From positions 13,040,501 to 13,104,500 of the forward strand of contig CANTUV010000007.1 in assembly GCA_947685225.1 (NCBI GenBank): a stretch of DNA of 64,000 nt, in the 5' to 3' direction. The number at the start of each line of letters is the position of its first letter. Positions within the stretch are counted from its first letter, which is position 1. Of the stretch, positions 46,970 to 58,528 are shown piece after piece. Origin of the DNA: Garcia nutans (taxonomy: Eukaryota > Streptophyta > Magnoliopsida > Malpighiales > Euphorbiaceae). Both the position numbers and the translations under genes were made by a program. A model generated the notes under the pieces. It was not told where the DNA came from, did no database searches, and saw only the letters and a program-made list of their open reading frames with translations.

Positions 46970-49900
46970 TGAAACAATTGAGGATACTGATCTCGCATCG
47001 CTTGCTCACTCTCCCAAGTTGCCTCTTCTCTACCATGATTCTTCCAAAGAACTTTCACAATTGGCACTTTCTTATGTCTCAACTCTTTCACTCCTGTGCT
47101 AAAATAGCAACTGGTTCTTCTTCAAAAGTTAGATCCGGACTCACCTCAATAGATTCAAAGGACAAAACATGAGATGGATCTAATATGTACCTCCGCAGCA
47201 GAGAAACATGGAAGACATTATGAATTCTATCCAACTCAGGCGGCAAAGCTGTTCGATAAGCAACTGGCCCAACTCTTTCTAATACTTCATAAGGTCCAAT
47301 AAAACGAGGACTTAGCTTCCCTTTTCTGCCAAATCTCAAAATCTTTTTTCACGGAGACACATTTAGAAATACTTTATCTCCAATATCAAACTCTATGTCT
47401 CTCCTCTTCAAATCTGAATAAGATTTCTGCCGATCTGAAGCTGCTTTCAATCGATCCCGAATTATTTTCACTTTCTCTTCCGTTTTTTAATCAAATTAGG
47501 ACCAACCAATTTACCTTCTCAAATTTCATTCCAACATAGAGGTGTTTGCATCTTCTACCATACAATGCCTTATAAGGTACCATTTTAATACTAGACTGAT
47601 AACTATTGTTATAAGCAAATTCCATTAATGGCAAAAATCTGTCCCAACTTCCAGAAAATTCAATGACACAGCTTCTCAACATGTCCTCCAAAATCTGTAT
47701 CACTCTCTCTGTCTGCCCATCTGTCTGCGGATGAAAAGCAGTGCTAAAGTGCAATCGAGAACCCAAAGCACCATGTAAACTTTTCCAAAATCTTGAAGTA
47801 AACCGAGGATCTCGATCAGACACCAAAGAAATTGGAACTCCATGCAACTTCACTATCTCACTAATATACAGCTCAGCCAACTTCTCAAGAGAATAGTCCA
47901 TCCGAATTGGAAGAAAATGAGCTGTCTTCGTCAACCGATCAACAATCACCCAGATAGCATCATGCTTCTTCTGAGTCAACGGCAAACTAGTCATAAAATC
48001 CACACGTTCCCATTTCCATTCAGGTACTGATAAAGGTTGAAGCAACCTTGTTGGAACTTGGTGCTCAGCTTTCACCCTCTGACAAGTGAGACACTTAGAT
48101 ACAAACTCCGCTATGTCCCTCTTCATACCTGACCACCAATAATGCTGCTTCAAATTATGATACATTTTAGTACTCCTAGGGTGCATAGCAAAAACCGATT
48201 GATGTGCTTCTTCCAAAATAGTCTTTCTTAAACTAGCATCATCAGGAACACACAATCTATCCTTGAACCAAAGGCTACCATCACTTCTCACATGGAAATC
48301 TCGGCTCTCCCCATTTTGACAATCTGACACAACTTTCTGAATTTTCTCGTCTGCCAATTGAGCCTCCCTTATCTGGTCCAACAACATTGGCCTCAATTGC
48401 AACTGAGCTAACAAAGCACCATCATTACAAAGCTTAAATTAGCATGCAACGCTCTCAACTCAACAAGCAACGAGAGCGAATAAACAGTCAAACCTGCTAA
48501 ATACTTCTGACTTAAGGCATCAGCAACAACATTTGCCTTACCAGGATGATAATCAATCAAACAGTCATAGTCTTTAATCAGCTCCAACCACCGTCTTTGT
48601 AGAAGATTCAGCTCCCTCTGAACACCTAAATATTTCAAACTCTTATGATCCGTGTAAATGAAACACTTCTCCCCATACAAGTAGTGTCGCCAAATCTTCA
48701 AAGCAAACACTATAGCTGCCAACTCCAAATCATGCGTCGGGTAATTCAACTCATGCGGCTTCAACTGCCGAGAAGCATAAGCTATGACTCTACCCTCTTG
48801 CATCAAGACACATCCTAAACCATTATGTGAAGCATCACTGTAAATCACATATGGTTTATCTTCCACAGGCAAAGCAAGAACAGGAGCTTGAGTCAACATC
48901 TCCTTCAACTGCTCAAAACTAGCTTGACATTGATCTGTCCACACAAATCTAACTCCCTTTCAAAGTAATCTGGTGAGTGAAGTAGCTATCAAAGAAAAAC
49001 TTTTCACAAAGCGTCGATAATAGCCTGCCAAACCCAGAAAACTTCTAACTTCAGTCACTGACTTCGGTGGACTCCAATTCAAAATGGCCTCAACTTTACT
49101 CGGATCAACTCTTATACCATCTGCTGAAACTATATGACCGAGAAAAGTTACTTGATCAAGCCAAAACTCACACTTCGACAGCTTAGCATATAATTGCTTT
49201 TCTCTTAAGGTCTGCAACACAATCTGTAGATGCTTATCATGTTCCTCCTTATTATGTGAATACACCAAAATATCATCAATAAAGACCACCACAAACTGAT
49301 CCAGATAGGGTCTAAACACCCTATTCATCAAATCCATAAAAGCTGCAGGTGCATTTGTCAATCTAAAAGGCATCACTAAAAACTCATAATGTCCATACCT
49401 TGTGCGGAAAGCTGTCTTAGGAACATCTTCAGCTCTAACCTTCAACTGATAGTACCCTGATCTCAAATCAATCTTGGAAAACACTGCTGCTCCCTTCAAC
49501 TGATCAAAGAGATCATCAATCCGAGGCAAAGGATACTTATTCTTAATAGTTACCTTATTCAATTGCCTATAATCGATGCACAACCTCAAAGTACCATCCT
49601 TCTTCTTCACAAACAAAACAGGTGCTCCCCACGGAGAAACACTAGGGCGAACAAACCCTTTATCCAACAACTCCTGCAACTGCACATTTAACTCTCTCAA
49701 CTCAGCAGGTGCCATTCGATAAGGAGTAATAGAGATGGGAGTGGTACCAGGCAATAAATTGATACCAAACTCAACCTCTCTCTCAGGGGGTAACCCTGGC
49801 AACTCCTCTGGAAAAACATCTGGAAATTCTGCAACTGTGAGTATACTATCAAGTTGAGAACCCACTACTCTGGTATCCACAACATGAGCAAGATAAGTAT

Positions 49901-50450
49901 CACACCCTTTTCTAATCAACTTCTTAGCTACCACAGCTGAAACAAACAAGGATGCAAGTTGTCTATGCTCACCAGATACCATCACACTTCTACCATCATC
50001 GGTTCTCAGGGTAACACACTTCTTTTGACAGTCTACCATAGCTCCATGCTTAAACAACCAATCCATGCCTAAGATCACATCATACTCCTTAAAAGGCATT
50101 TCAATCAAATCCCACAAAAACTCCTCTCCTTGCACCACAACTGAACTATCACGATGCACCTTACTCACCACAACACTATGTCCTAAAGGATTTGTCACCA
50201 AGACATCAAATCTTGAGGACTCAGAATGCAATTCAGACACAGGCAAGATAGATACACTTATGTATAAATGAGTAGATCCTGGATCAATTAAAGCAAGAAC
50301 TGAAATGCCAAATAAAGAAAATGTACCCGCAATAACTGCTGAAGCATCCGGCTGCCTCTGCATCACATACACTCGTTGAGAAGACCCAGCCTCATCTGGC
50401 CTACTACCTCCGGATGTAGAACCTCCTCTCTGACTGATTCCAGGTCGACC
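46970..50450 (-). pseudogene. Chromovirus pol: protease, RT, RNase H, integrase, chromodomain
   Basis: The upstream part (48960-50372, open further up to about 50450) has protease LIDPGSTHLYIS, where the usual DSG is DPG. Reverse transcriptase follows with VLFVKKKDGTLRLCIDYRQL, FSKIDLRSGYYQL and an intact FIDD at 49272-49283. RNase H is at 48408-48944 (VIYSDASHNGLGCVL, FIYTDHKSLKYL). Integrase at 47491-48414 keeps HHCC residues and the acidic triad (DFMTSLP, VSDRDPRFTS, GQTERVIQILEDML). At 47088-47339 LSPRFIGPYEVLERVGPVAY leads, after a 1-base frameshift near 47095, into a chromodomain (VLWKNHGREEATWE). At least one TGG-to-TGA stop lies near 47350. Chromodomains steer integration into heterochromatin. 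Confidence 0.92.
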
Positions 50451-50451
50451 A

Positions 50452-52176
50452 TGTTTTATTAGTTTTTGTTATAGATTTGTGTCTTGTTTATTATGATAAT
50501 TATTGTTTTATTTAGGTATTTTGTTAGTTTTAATCGGTTTGTTTAGTGTTTTCATTAATTTTGGTAATTTTAGTTTATTTCAGTGTTTATGTCGTTTTTT
50601 ATCTAATTTTTAGTATTGTTTTATGTTTTGTTGGTTATTGTCTATTTACTTCTTGTTTAAAGTTTGTTTTGAGTTTTGTGTTAGGTTAAATAAGGCAAAG
50701 GAAGCAAATTAAGGAGAAAATGGGCAATAGCTGACACAGGCAAGGGACACGGCCAAGTCACTGGCCGTGTCCCATACCAAGTTAAAAAAGGAAGTCAAGA
50801 CACAGTAGCTAACATACTCAAGGGACACGGCCAAGTCAGTGGCCGTGTCCCTCCAAAGAAGCCCAGACATGGCCAAGTCACTCCAACCTGGCCGTGTCTC
50901 ACTTGCATTCAAGGCAAAGAAGACTAAAATCCCACAGAAACAAACACAGGCAAGGGACACGGCCAAGTTAGTGGCCGTGTCCCTCTAAAAGGGTCCAACA
51001 CGGCCAAGTCAACCTCAAACTGGCCGTGTCACTCAACCAAAGAAGAAAAGAAGAAAATTTTCACAGTAGGCGACACATGCAAGGGACACGGCCAAGTCAC
51101 TGGCCGTGTCCCTCCAAAGAGCACCCACACGGCCAAGTCACATGCAACTTGGCCATGTCTCTCATGAACCAAAACCGTAGCGGATTTTAAAGCGGACGAT
51201 TCATATAAAAGGAAAGAGAAGCTAGGATTTTGAGGACTGTTGACGATTTTGAGATTGAATTGAGCCGTCAGAGAGAGAAGCTAGGGTTTTAACTTTGTTT
51301 TCTTGATTTTGATTACATTTTGGATCAAAACTAGCTTAGATTAGATTGTTCTAGCCATTGATACATCCTTCTTGCAAGATTGGAACAAGAGATTTTTCAG
51401 AAGCTTCAAGGAGTTTGTAACTTGGTTTTGTTCTCAAACTTATTCTCTTTATTTTTTTTGAAATTGTATTAATGGATATTATCATGTCTAATTTGATTTC
51501 TTTGAATATTAATGAGATGAGTATGTTTGATTGCATCATGAACTAATTTGATCTAGTCTAGGGTTTGTATGGATCTGCTATGATTGCATGAATTGGTTAT
51601 TCTCTTAGCTAATAATTTCTTTAGCCTTGATTGAATGGAATATTGTTAATATATAATTGATTGGCCACCAATTATGTGTTTTAGGTATTAGATGATGGAT
51701 TGAGAGATGAAGTCTAATGCTGGAACAATTCAATTAGGGACTTAGGTGAATTAGAGATATAACCTATTAAAAAGATTGTTTCAATTATAACAAGATTAGT
51801 TGTAAGAGGTTTGAATGCGAGAGCTTATTTCCTTGACTCAATTAATTAAGTTGTTTGAGATTTAATCTTTGAAATTAAATTAGTTAAGAGGAATAACCGT
51901 TCATACATATAATAGTAGAGAAGTGCAAACCCTAGACCTTTCTATCAAGTGAATCAAAACAATCAGCTTAATTTACTTTTATTCGTTTTAAACTTCAATC
52001 AATCTTCTTCATTAGTTAGCAATTTAAATTTTATTCATTACTTGTTATTTATAATCTGATAATCAATTAGCCACTTTAGCTTCCTTGTGAGACGACCTTG
52101 GGGCGATCACCTTTGCTACAACTACCTCGTATACTTGCGAGTGACGCTTTGTGGTAGAGTTAATTTGAGCGCAACA
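50452..52176 (+). repeat. 5' LTR of Athila copy 1, start missing
   Basis: It ends GAGCGCAACA just before the primer-binding site. It aligns with the reverse complement of 61187-62902. The counterpart LTR extends further (past 62903), so the beginning of this LTR was lost at the junction with the chromovirus. It carries a GC-rich hairpin array at 50744-51161. Confidence 0.85.
50744..51161. repeat. Hairpin array in the Athila copy 1 LTR
   Basis: Four short-loop hairpins, each with exact 11-bp arms GGGACACGGCC and GGCCGTGTCCC around an 8-base loop (AAGTCACT or similar), lie at 50744-50773, 50822-50851, 50954-50983 and 51083-51112. Three longer-loop versions lie at about 50864-50900, 50995-51033 and 51126-51161, so the order is short, short, long, short, long, short, long. 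The surrounding sequence is AT-rich. Both arms are conserved while the spacers drift. Confidence 0.92.
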
Positions 52177-52182
52177 AGTTTT

Positions 52183-52200
52183 TGGCGCTGCTGCCGGGGA
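52183..52200 (+). other. Primer-binding site of Athila copy 1
   Basis: TGGCGCTGCTGCCGGGGA lies six bases after the LTR end. It matches the 3' end of tRNA-Asp, the primer of Athila elements, except for two bases; the second copy has the exact match. Confidence 0.88.
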
Positions 52201-52319
52201 GGCTAATTTGCGAAATTGTTTATTAGGCAAAAAAATATTCTAGATTATTTTTCACTGTTTTCATTTATTTTATTTTTCTTTTGCTTTTAATAATTTCTTT
52301 TTCTAGAAAAATTCTGTTT

Positions 52320-53133
52320 ATGCAAGGCAGGAGATCACTCGAAGGAGAGCTACATCCATTCATTCCAGAAATTCAAAGAGTGAAAAGGAGCAGAGAAGAG
52401 TTTGAGCTCTACACCGAATTTGATACAGAGGAGGACACTTCTGAATTTGAATCAGATACTGCACAATCAGTTAACATGGGAGAAGAAAGACAAAGAACCA
52501 TGAGAGATTTTGCTAGACCTGTCATTGGGACTTCCACATCTTGTATAAGGTTGACAGATGCAGCAAGGAACTATGAGTTGAAGAACATTCATTACAACAT
52601 GCTGCCATCATTCTATGGAGTTCCAAATGAAGATCCTTTGAACTTTATTCGGGATTTCTACTCCACCCTCAACACTTTTCCATTGGGAGGATTAACAGAG
52701 GATCAGTTGAGGATGCGGTGTTTTCCATATACTTTGAAGAATAGGGCAAAGAGCTGGCTTATGATGTTGCCAGAAAACTCACTAACAACTTGGGAGCAAG
52801 TTTATAACAAGTTCATGGGCAAGTTCTATTCGCATCAAAAGACAGCTGAGTTGAGAGGGAAGATTGCTACATTCTCTCAATTTGAAGGAGAGCCATTTCA
52901 TGAGGCTTGGGACAGATTTAAGATGCTATTGATCCAGTGTCCACATCATCATTACCCACTTCAACTTCTTAATTAGTTTTTCTATGATGGTCTAACCCAC
53001 CAATTTCAGAACACTGTTGACAATGCAGCTGGGGGAGCCATGGGAGAAAAGACAGCTGATGAGACTTATGAGATCTTTGAGATGTTGGGAGCTAATTCTC
53101 AACAAAAGAGTGTAAGGGGAAGAAGTAAAAGGG
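52320..53133 (+). pseudogene. Athila copy 1 gag
   Basis: The ATG at 52320 starts a gag with QRTMRDFARPVIGTSTSC, FYGVPNEDPLNFIRDFYSTL, LKNRAKSWLMMLPENSL and FEGEPFHEAWDRFKMLL, the retrotransposon gag core. A TAG at 52974-52976 stands where the other copy has a Gln codon. After it the frame continues (FFYDGLTHQFQNTVDNAAGG) until one extra A in an A/G run near 53126-53130 shifts the frame. The protein would form the capsid of intracellular particles. The second copy lacks both lesions but has its own stop. Confidence 0.88.
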
Positions 53134-56100
53134 GTGAATCAATTGGAAGCCAATAGTGAAATGGTTAGTCAAATAGCTGAATTGACAAGACAGGTGCAGA
53201 TGCTAAACATGAAGAACAATATTTCTTCATCTACTCAAGAAGTGTGTGGAATCTGTGGGACATTCGGGCATGGAGCAAATATATGCCCCTCTGCATATGA
53301 ATCTTTTGGGAATGAAGCTGAGCAAGTTAATGCTATGAGGGGATTTCAACCAAGAGCCAGGAATGATCCTTACTCTAATACTTACAATCCTGGTTGGAGG
53401 AGTCACCCAAATTTTTCCTGGACAACAAATAATGCTCAACAGTCTTTCCATTTGCTCCAGAGACAAAACCAACAGCAGGGCCAATCCTCAAATCAAGGTC
53501 AGCCTAAGAGAGAGAGTTTGGAGGAAAGTTTACAGGCTTTTATCCAAGTCAGTGCTAAAAATCAAGAGATGAACAACAAGAGGCTGGATTCACTAGAAGC
53601 ATCTTTTAAGAAGGTGGAGACCCAAGTGGGGCAACTTGCTCAACAGATGCAGATTCAACAAAAGGGGAAGTTCCCAAGTCAACCTGAGCAGGCACAATCA
53701 GTGACTGTTCTTAGGAGTGGCAAGGTAATTAATAATAATGTTGAAAATAATTCTGTGAATGCAGGTGAGCAAGAGAATAAAAAGGAAGGAGAATTAGAGA
53801 ACAAAGGTGCTGAAGAAAGATCAATGGAGAAGTCCCCTACAGCAGATTTGCACAAGGCAAGCAATCCATACCGGCCACCTATACCATTCCCCAGCAGGTT
53901 GAAGGATGATAAGAAAGATAAGCAATTTTCAGATATCTTCAACATGCTATCTAAGGTAAGTATTAACTTACCCTTACTTGAAGCAATTAAGAACATGCCG
54001 GCTTATGCTAAATTCTTCAAAGAACTGAATACCAAGAAAAAGAGGTATGAGCCGAATGAAAAGGTGATAGTTTCAGAGGTAGCTAGTGCTGTTTTGCAGC
54101 ATAAACTACCTCCTAAGCTAAAGGATCCTGGTAGTTTCATCATTCAAATTACTATAGGGAATGGAAAAGGTACTGATGGCATGTGTGATTTAGGAGCTAG
54201 TGTGAATTTAATGCCTTATTATGTGTACCTTGATTTAGAACTAGGGGAACTTAAACCTACAAAAATAGTGTTGCAATTAGCTGATAGATCTCTTAGATTC
54301 CCGAAAGGGGTTATAGAAGATGTGTTAGTTAAGGTTGGAGGGTTAATAGTCCCTGTGGATTTCATTGTTCTTGACATGGAAGTAAGTAACTCTTCACCAT
54401 CTGCACACATCATTCTGCTGGGTAGGCCTTTTATGGCGACTACCAACACTTTGAATGATGTTAAAAATGGTAAATTATCAATGACTGTCTTAGGACAAAC
54501 TGTTGAATTTTCTATTTTTAACACTTCTCCTATTCCTACAACTGCTTTATATGAGGATTGTTCTTTTATTGATTGTGTTGATGCAGTTGTTTCAGATGTT
54601 TTCTTGCAGATAGGTTCCTCTGATAAATTGGAGCTGGCTTTGACCTTAGACAGTGATGTGGATATTTTTGATGTAGAAATAGCCAGTTGCCTAGAAACAT
54701 TAGAGAGAGCTGAAATAGAGGAACTTGAGGAGGACCCAGTTTGTGAGCTTCCCTCCATTCAAAAAGAAGAGAAGAACCCCTCACTAGAGTTTGAGTTGAA
54801 AGAGTTACCTAAGAACCTGAAATATGTGTTTTTAGGAGATCACAACACTTTACCTGTGATAATATCTAGTGAACTTAGTGAAGGGGAGGAGATGAGGTTG
54901 GTGAGTGAGCTTAAAAGATTAAAGAGAGCAATAGGATGGGGATTGAGTGACATCAAGGGTATTAGCCCTTCCATGTGCATGCATAGAATCACTTTAGAAA
55001 AGGGAGCTAAACCTGTGAGGGAGACTCAAAGGCGCCTTAACCCAAATATGAGTGAAGTGGTTAAGAAGAAGGTGCTCAAATTGCTGGATGAAGGAGTAAT
55101 TTATCCAATTGCTAATAGTGAGTGGGTGAGCCCAGTACATGTAGTTCCTAAGAAATCTGGAATCACTGTGGTGAAAAATGAGAATAATGAATTGGTTCCT
55201 ACTAGGACTACTACTGGGTGGAGAATGTGCATCGATTATAGGAAGTTGAACAATGCTACAAAGAAAGATCATTTCCCTCTTCCTTTTATTGATCAGATGT
55301 TAGATAAACTTTCTGGACACTCACATTATTGTTTTCTGGATGGCCTTTTAGGTTACTATCAGGTGCCAATATCTCCAGAGGATCAGTCCAAGACAACCTT
55401 TACTTGCCCTTTTGGGACTTATGCATTTCGACGTATGCCCTTTGGCTTATGCAATGCACCTGCAACTTTTTAGAGATGCATGATGTCTGTCTTCTCTGAC
55501 ATGATAGATGATTTTATTGAGGTATTTATGGATGACTTTTCTGTTTTTGGTAACTCTTTTGATAATTGCCTCAATAAACTTGTTCGAGTGCTTGAGAGAT
55601 GCATTGAATGTAACCTCACTTTAAGTTGGGAAAAGAGTCATTTTATGGTTACACAGGGCATTGTCTTAGGTCATGTGGTGTCAAGTAAAGGGATTGAGGT
55701 GGATAAGGCTAAAGTTGAATTGATTGCTAAGTTACCCCCACCTACCTCTGTTAAGGGAATAAGAAGTTTCCTAGGGCATGCAGGATTTTACAGGAGGTTT
55801 ATTAAGGATTTTTCCAAACTAAGCCAACCATTGTGCCATTTGCTAGGGAAAGATGTTCCATTTGAATTTACAGCACAATGCATGCAGGCTTTTAATTCCC
55901 TTAAAGAAAAATTGACTAGTGCACCAGTGATAGTAGCTCCTGTTTGGTCTTTACCTTTTGAAATCATGTGTGATGCCTCTAATCATGCAGTAGGAGCTGT
56001 TCTTGGGCAAAGGGTTGATAAATACTTGAGAGTAATATATTATGCCAGTTTGACCCTGAATAGTGCACAAATGAACTACACCACAACTGAAAAGGAAATG

Positions 56101-57696
56101 TTAGCTGTTGTTTTTGCTTTAGACAAATTTAGAGCATATTTAATTGGGTCAAAAATTATTGTGCATTCTGATCATGCAGCTCTTAAATATCTGTTAACAA
56201 AACAACATGCTAAACCGCGCTTAATTAGATGGGTGTTGTTATTACAAGAATTTGATTTTCAAATCAAGGATACTAAGGGTAGTGAGAATGTTGTTGCTGA
56301 TCATTTATCCATATTACCCTTCTTTAGTGAAAACCTTGCATCTGATAGCATTCATAAAAATTTAGAAGAATTTCCTGATGAGCATTTGTTTGTGGTAATT
56401 AATGCACCTTGGTTTGCAGATATTGCTAACTATCTTGCTTGTGGTATTTTGCGATCTAACATGTCCTTTTAGGAAAAGAAAAGGTTTCTACACTTGAGTA
56501 AGTTTTATTTTTGGGATGAACCTTATCTATTCCGGATATGCAAAGATGAGATAGTTCGCAGGTGTGTATCTGAGGAAGAACAACTGAGTGTTCTTCAATT
56601 TTGTCATGACCTTCACTGTGGGGGTCATTTTGGAGGAAGAAAGACTGCGGAAAAAGTGCTTCAAAGTGATTTTTACTGGCCTACCTTATTTAAAGATGCT
56701 CAAGAGTATTGTAAGCACTGTGATCGTTGCCAAAGAGTAGGTAACATTGGGAGGAGGAATGAAATGCCCCTTCAATCATATATTGTTGTTGAACTGTTTG
56801 ATGTGTGGGGAATAGACTTCATGGGTCCTTTCCCCAAGTCTTTTGGATATGAGTATATTTTAGTTGTTGTTGATTATGTTTCCAAATGGGTGGAGGCAAT
56901 CCCCACCCGTACTAATGATGCTAATGTAGTTGTTAAATTTGTGAAGGAAAACATTCTTAGCAGATTTGGCACACCAAGAGTGATTGTCAGTGATGGGGGA
57001 AGCCATTTTTGCAACAGGCTTTTTGAGAAGTTAATGCACAAATCTGGTGTGAAGCACAAGGTGGCAACCCCATACCATCCACAGACTTCTGGACAAGTGG
57101 AAACATCAAACAAGCAGCTAAAAGGAATTCTGGAGAAAACAGTCAACACATCAAGGAAGGATTGGGCAAACAGATTGCATGATGCACTATGGGCATATCG
57201 GACTGCTTTCAAGACTCCTCTTGGTATGAGTCCATACCGATTGGTGTTTGGAAAAGCTTGTCACTTACCAGTGGAGTTGGAGCACAAAGCATATTGGGCA
57301 ATCAAGACTCTGAATTTGGACTTGGACAAAGCGAAGAGAGAACGATTTCTGCAAATTTCAGAGTTAGATGAGCTGAGGAATGAGGCTTATGAGAGCTCGA
57401 GAATTTACAAGGATCGCACTAAAGCACTTCATGATAGAATTATAGTGCGAAAGACATTGAGTCCAGGTATGAAAGTTTTACTTTTTAACTCTTGACTCCG
57501 TCTTTTCCCAGGTAAACTCAAGTCTCGATGGAGTGGTCCTTTCGAGATAACTCAGGTGTATCCTTCTGGTGCCATTGAATTACTTAACTCTCGAACAAGT
57601 GAGACTTTTAAAGTGAATGGACAGAGAGTTAAGCCATACAATGAAGGATTTCAAGAAGTGAGGATCATTGACAGCACTTTGATCCATGATCCATAG
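53134..57696 (+). pseudogene. Athila copy 1 gag end and pol: CCHC, protease, RT, RNase H, integrase
   Basis: The first 779 codons are open (53134-55473). They hold a zinc knuckle (CGICGTFGHGANIC), a Gln-rich region, protease with DLGASVNLMPY, and reverse transcriptase (GWRMCIDYRKLNNATKKDHF, FRRMPFGLCNAPATF). A TAG at 55471-55473 follows; then FMDD (55525-55536), RNase H (IMCDASNHAVGAVLGQ, HSDHAALKYL) and a TAG at 56470-56472. Integrase spans about 56494-57495 with HHCC (LHCGGHFGG, CKHCDRCQRVG) and the acidic triad (GIDFMGPFP, IVSDGGSHF, GQVETSNKQL). A TGA at 57493-57495 precedes LKSRWSGPFEITQVYPSGA, and pol ends at TAG 57694-57696. Catalytic residues are kept, but the stops disable the copy. 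Confidence 0.92.
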
Positions 57697-58528
57697 GCCT
57701 TGCATGATGTCCAGCTTATTGACATTAAAGAAGCGCTAAATGGGAGGCAACCCATCGGTTTGCATTTATTTTTCATAGTTGTAATTTTAAATTTAGCATG
57801 TTTTGATTTTTTTTTGTTCAATTTTAAATAAATGGAATGGTGCTTTGATCAGTTTTTATTTTGTGTGTTTCAGGGTGGTTTAAAGAAGAATTTGCGAAAT
57901 CTTTAAGAATTAAATATTAAAAAAAAGTTGAAAGTGGCAAAAGGAGACACGGCCAAAGGACTTGGCCGTGTCACATGGGACACGGCCAAGCCTCATCAAT
58001 TTTCAATTCCTGCATTTGTCACAGTGAGTGACACGGCCAAGGGACTTGGCCGTGTTCCTTGGCCGTGTCACTTGGACACTGCCAAGCTTCACCAGCAACT
58101 CAATTTTCTTTCGTTTTTGCAAATTTTTGTACAGAAGAGGACACACCCATGGGACACAGCCAAGTCACTGGCCGTGTCCCTCCATGAGCATCAGACACGG
58201 CCGTGTCACCTAGACTTGGCCGTGTCTCTTCACTTTCACACACTAGACACGGCCGTGTTCACCCTAACTTAGCCGTGTCTCTCACTTTTTCACTTTAAAA
58301 AGCCACGATTTTTGCACAGATGTTCCATTAAATCCCTAACTTCCTGTTTCTTCATCTCTCTCGCTCTCTGTCTCGCAACCTCCATTATTTTTTATTCCAA
58401 GCTCCAAATCTTCCTTTAATCCTCAAATCTCTTCACCAAAACTAGAAATAATCCATTAAAACTTCTTCTTTTCTCATAAAATTTTGATTTGATCAAGTTT
58501 TGGTTTGAATTTTTTCAGATTTCTAGAG
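57697..58528 (+). other. Athila copy 1 noncoding spacer between pol and ORF-1
   Basis: The spacer holds GGGAGGCAACCCA at about 57741, a conserved Athila signature, then an AT-rich stretch, a hairpin array (57946-58285) and a CT-rich leader. TTGAATTTTTTCAG at 58506-58519 looks like a 3' splice site ten bases before the ORF-1 ATG, in keeping with a spliced subgenomic RNA. Frames through the array are incidental. Confidence 0.7.
57946..58285. repeat. Hairpin array in the Athila copy 1 internal spacer
   Basis: A stem of 11-bp arms GACACGGCCAA/TTGGCCGTGTC with a 5-base loop lies at 57946-57972, and a near-identical one at 58030-58056. A GGGACACAGCC/GGCCGTGTCCC hairpin is at 58151-58180, and a perfect 14-bp palindrome GACACGGCCGTGTC at 58194-58207, with another similar one near 58246. 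The same words build the LTR array of this element, but here they lie outside the LTR. Confidence 0.9.

Larger units (their letters stand above)
44316..50451 (-). mobile_element. Ty3/gypsy chromovirus, 5' part missing
   Basis: The minus-strand element keeps its 3' LTR (44316-46916), polypurine tract and a long pol from protease to chromodomain, but gag, the primer-binding site and the 5' LTR are absent. Sequence stays pol-like up to about 50450 and then changes abruptly into an Athila-type LTR. The C-terminal chromodomain and the pol sequence fit the Tekay/Del group of plant chromoviruses. The loss is best explained by deletion or recombination with the Athila element. Confidence 0.9.
50452..54258 (+). 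repeat. Left arm of a ~3.8-kb inverted repeat
   Basis: LTR, primer site, gag and the start of protease of Athila copy 1 are matched in the same order, inverted, by 59086-62902. The spacer between the arms is about 4.8 kb. The arms are diverged copies, not identical. Confidence 0.85.

Noticed and set aside
50709..50966. Open frame through the Athila LTR hairpins, and similar frames at 57928-58272 and 62113-62671
   Set aside because: Hairpin arrays are GC-rich and poor in stops, which opens frames on both strands. No start context or homology supports them.
50744..51161. Possible CRISPR-like array
   Set aside because: Repeats are spaced unevenly, alternate in type and form hairpins inside an LTR of a plant element; there are no cas genes and spacers share sequence.
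53679..53996. Minus-strand frames opposite Athila gag-pol (also 54219-54758 and 59347-59664)
   Set aside because: They lie antisense to well-supported retrotransposon coding and mirror its codon pattern.
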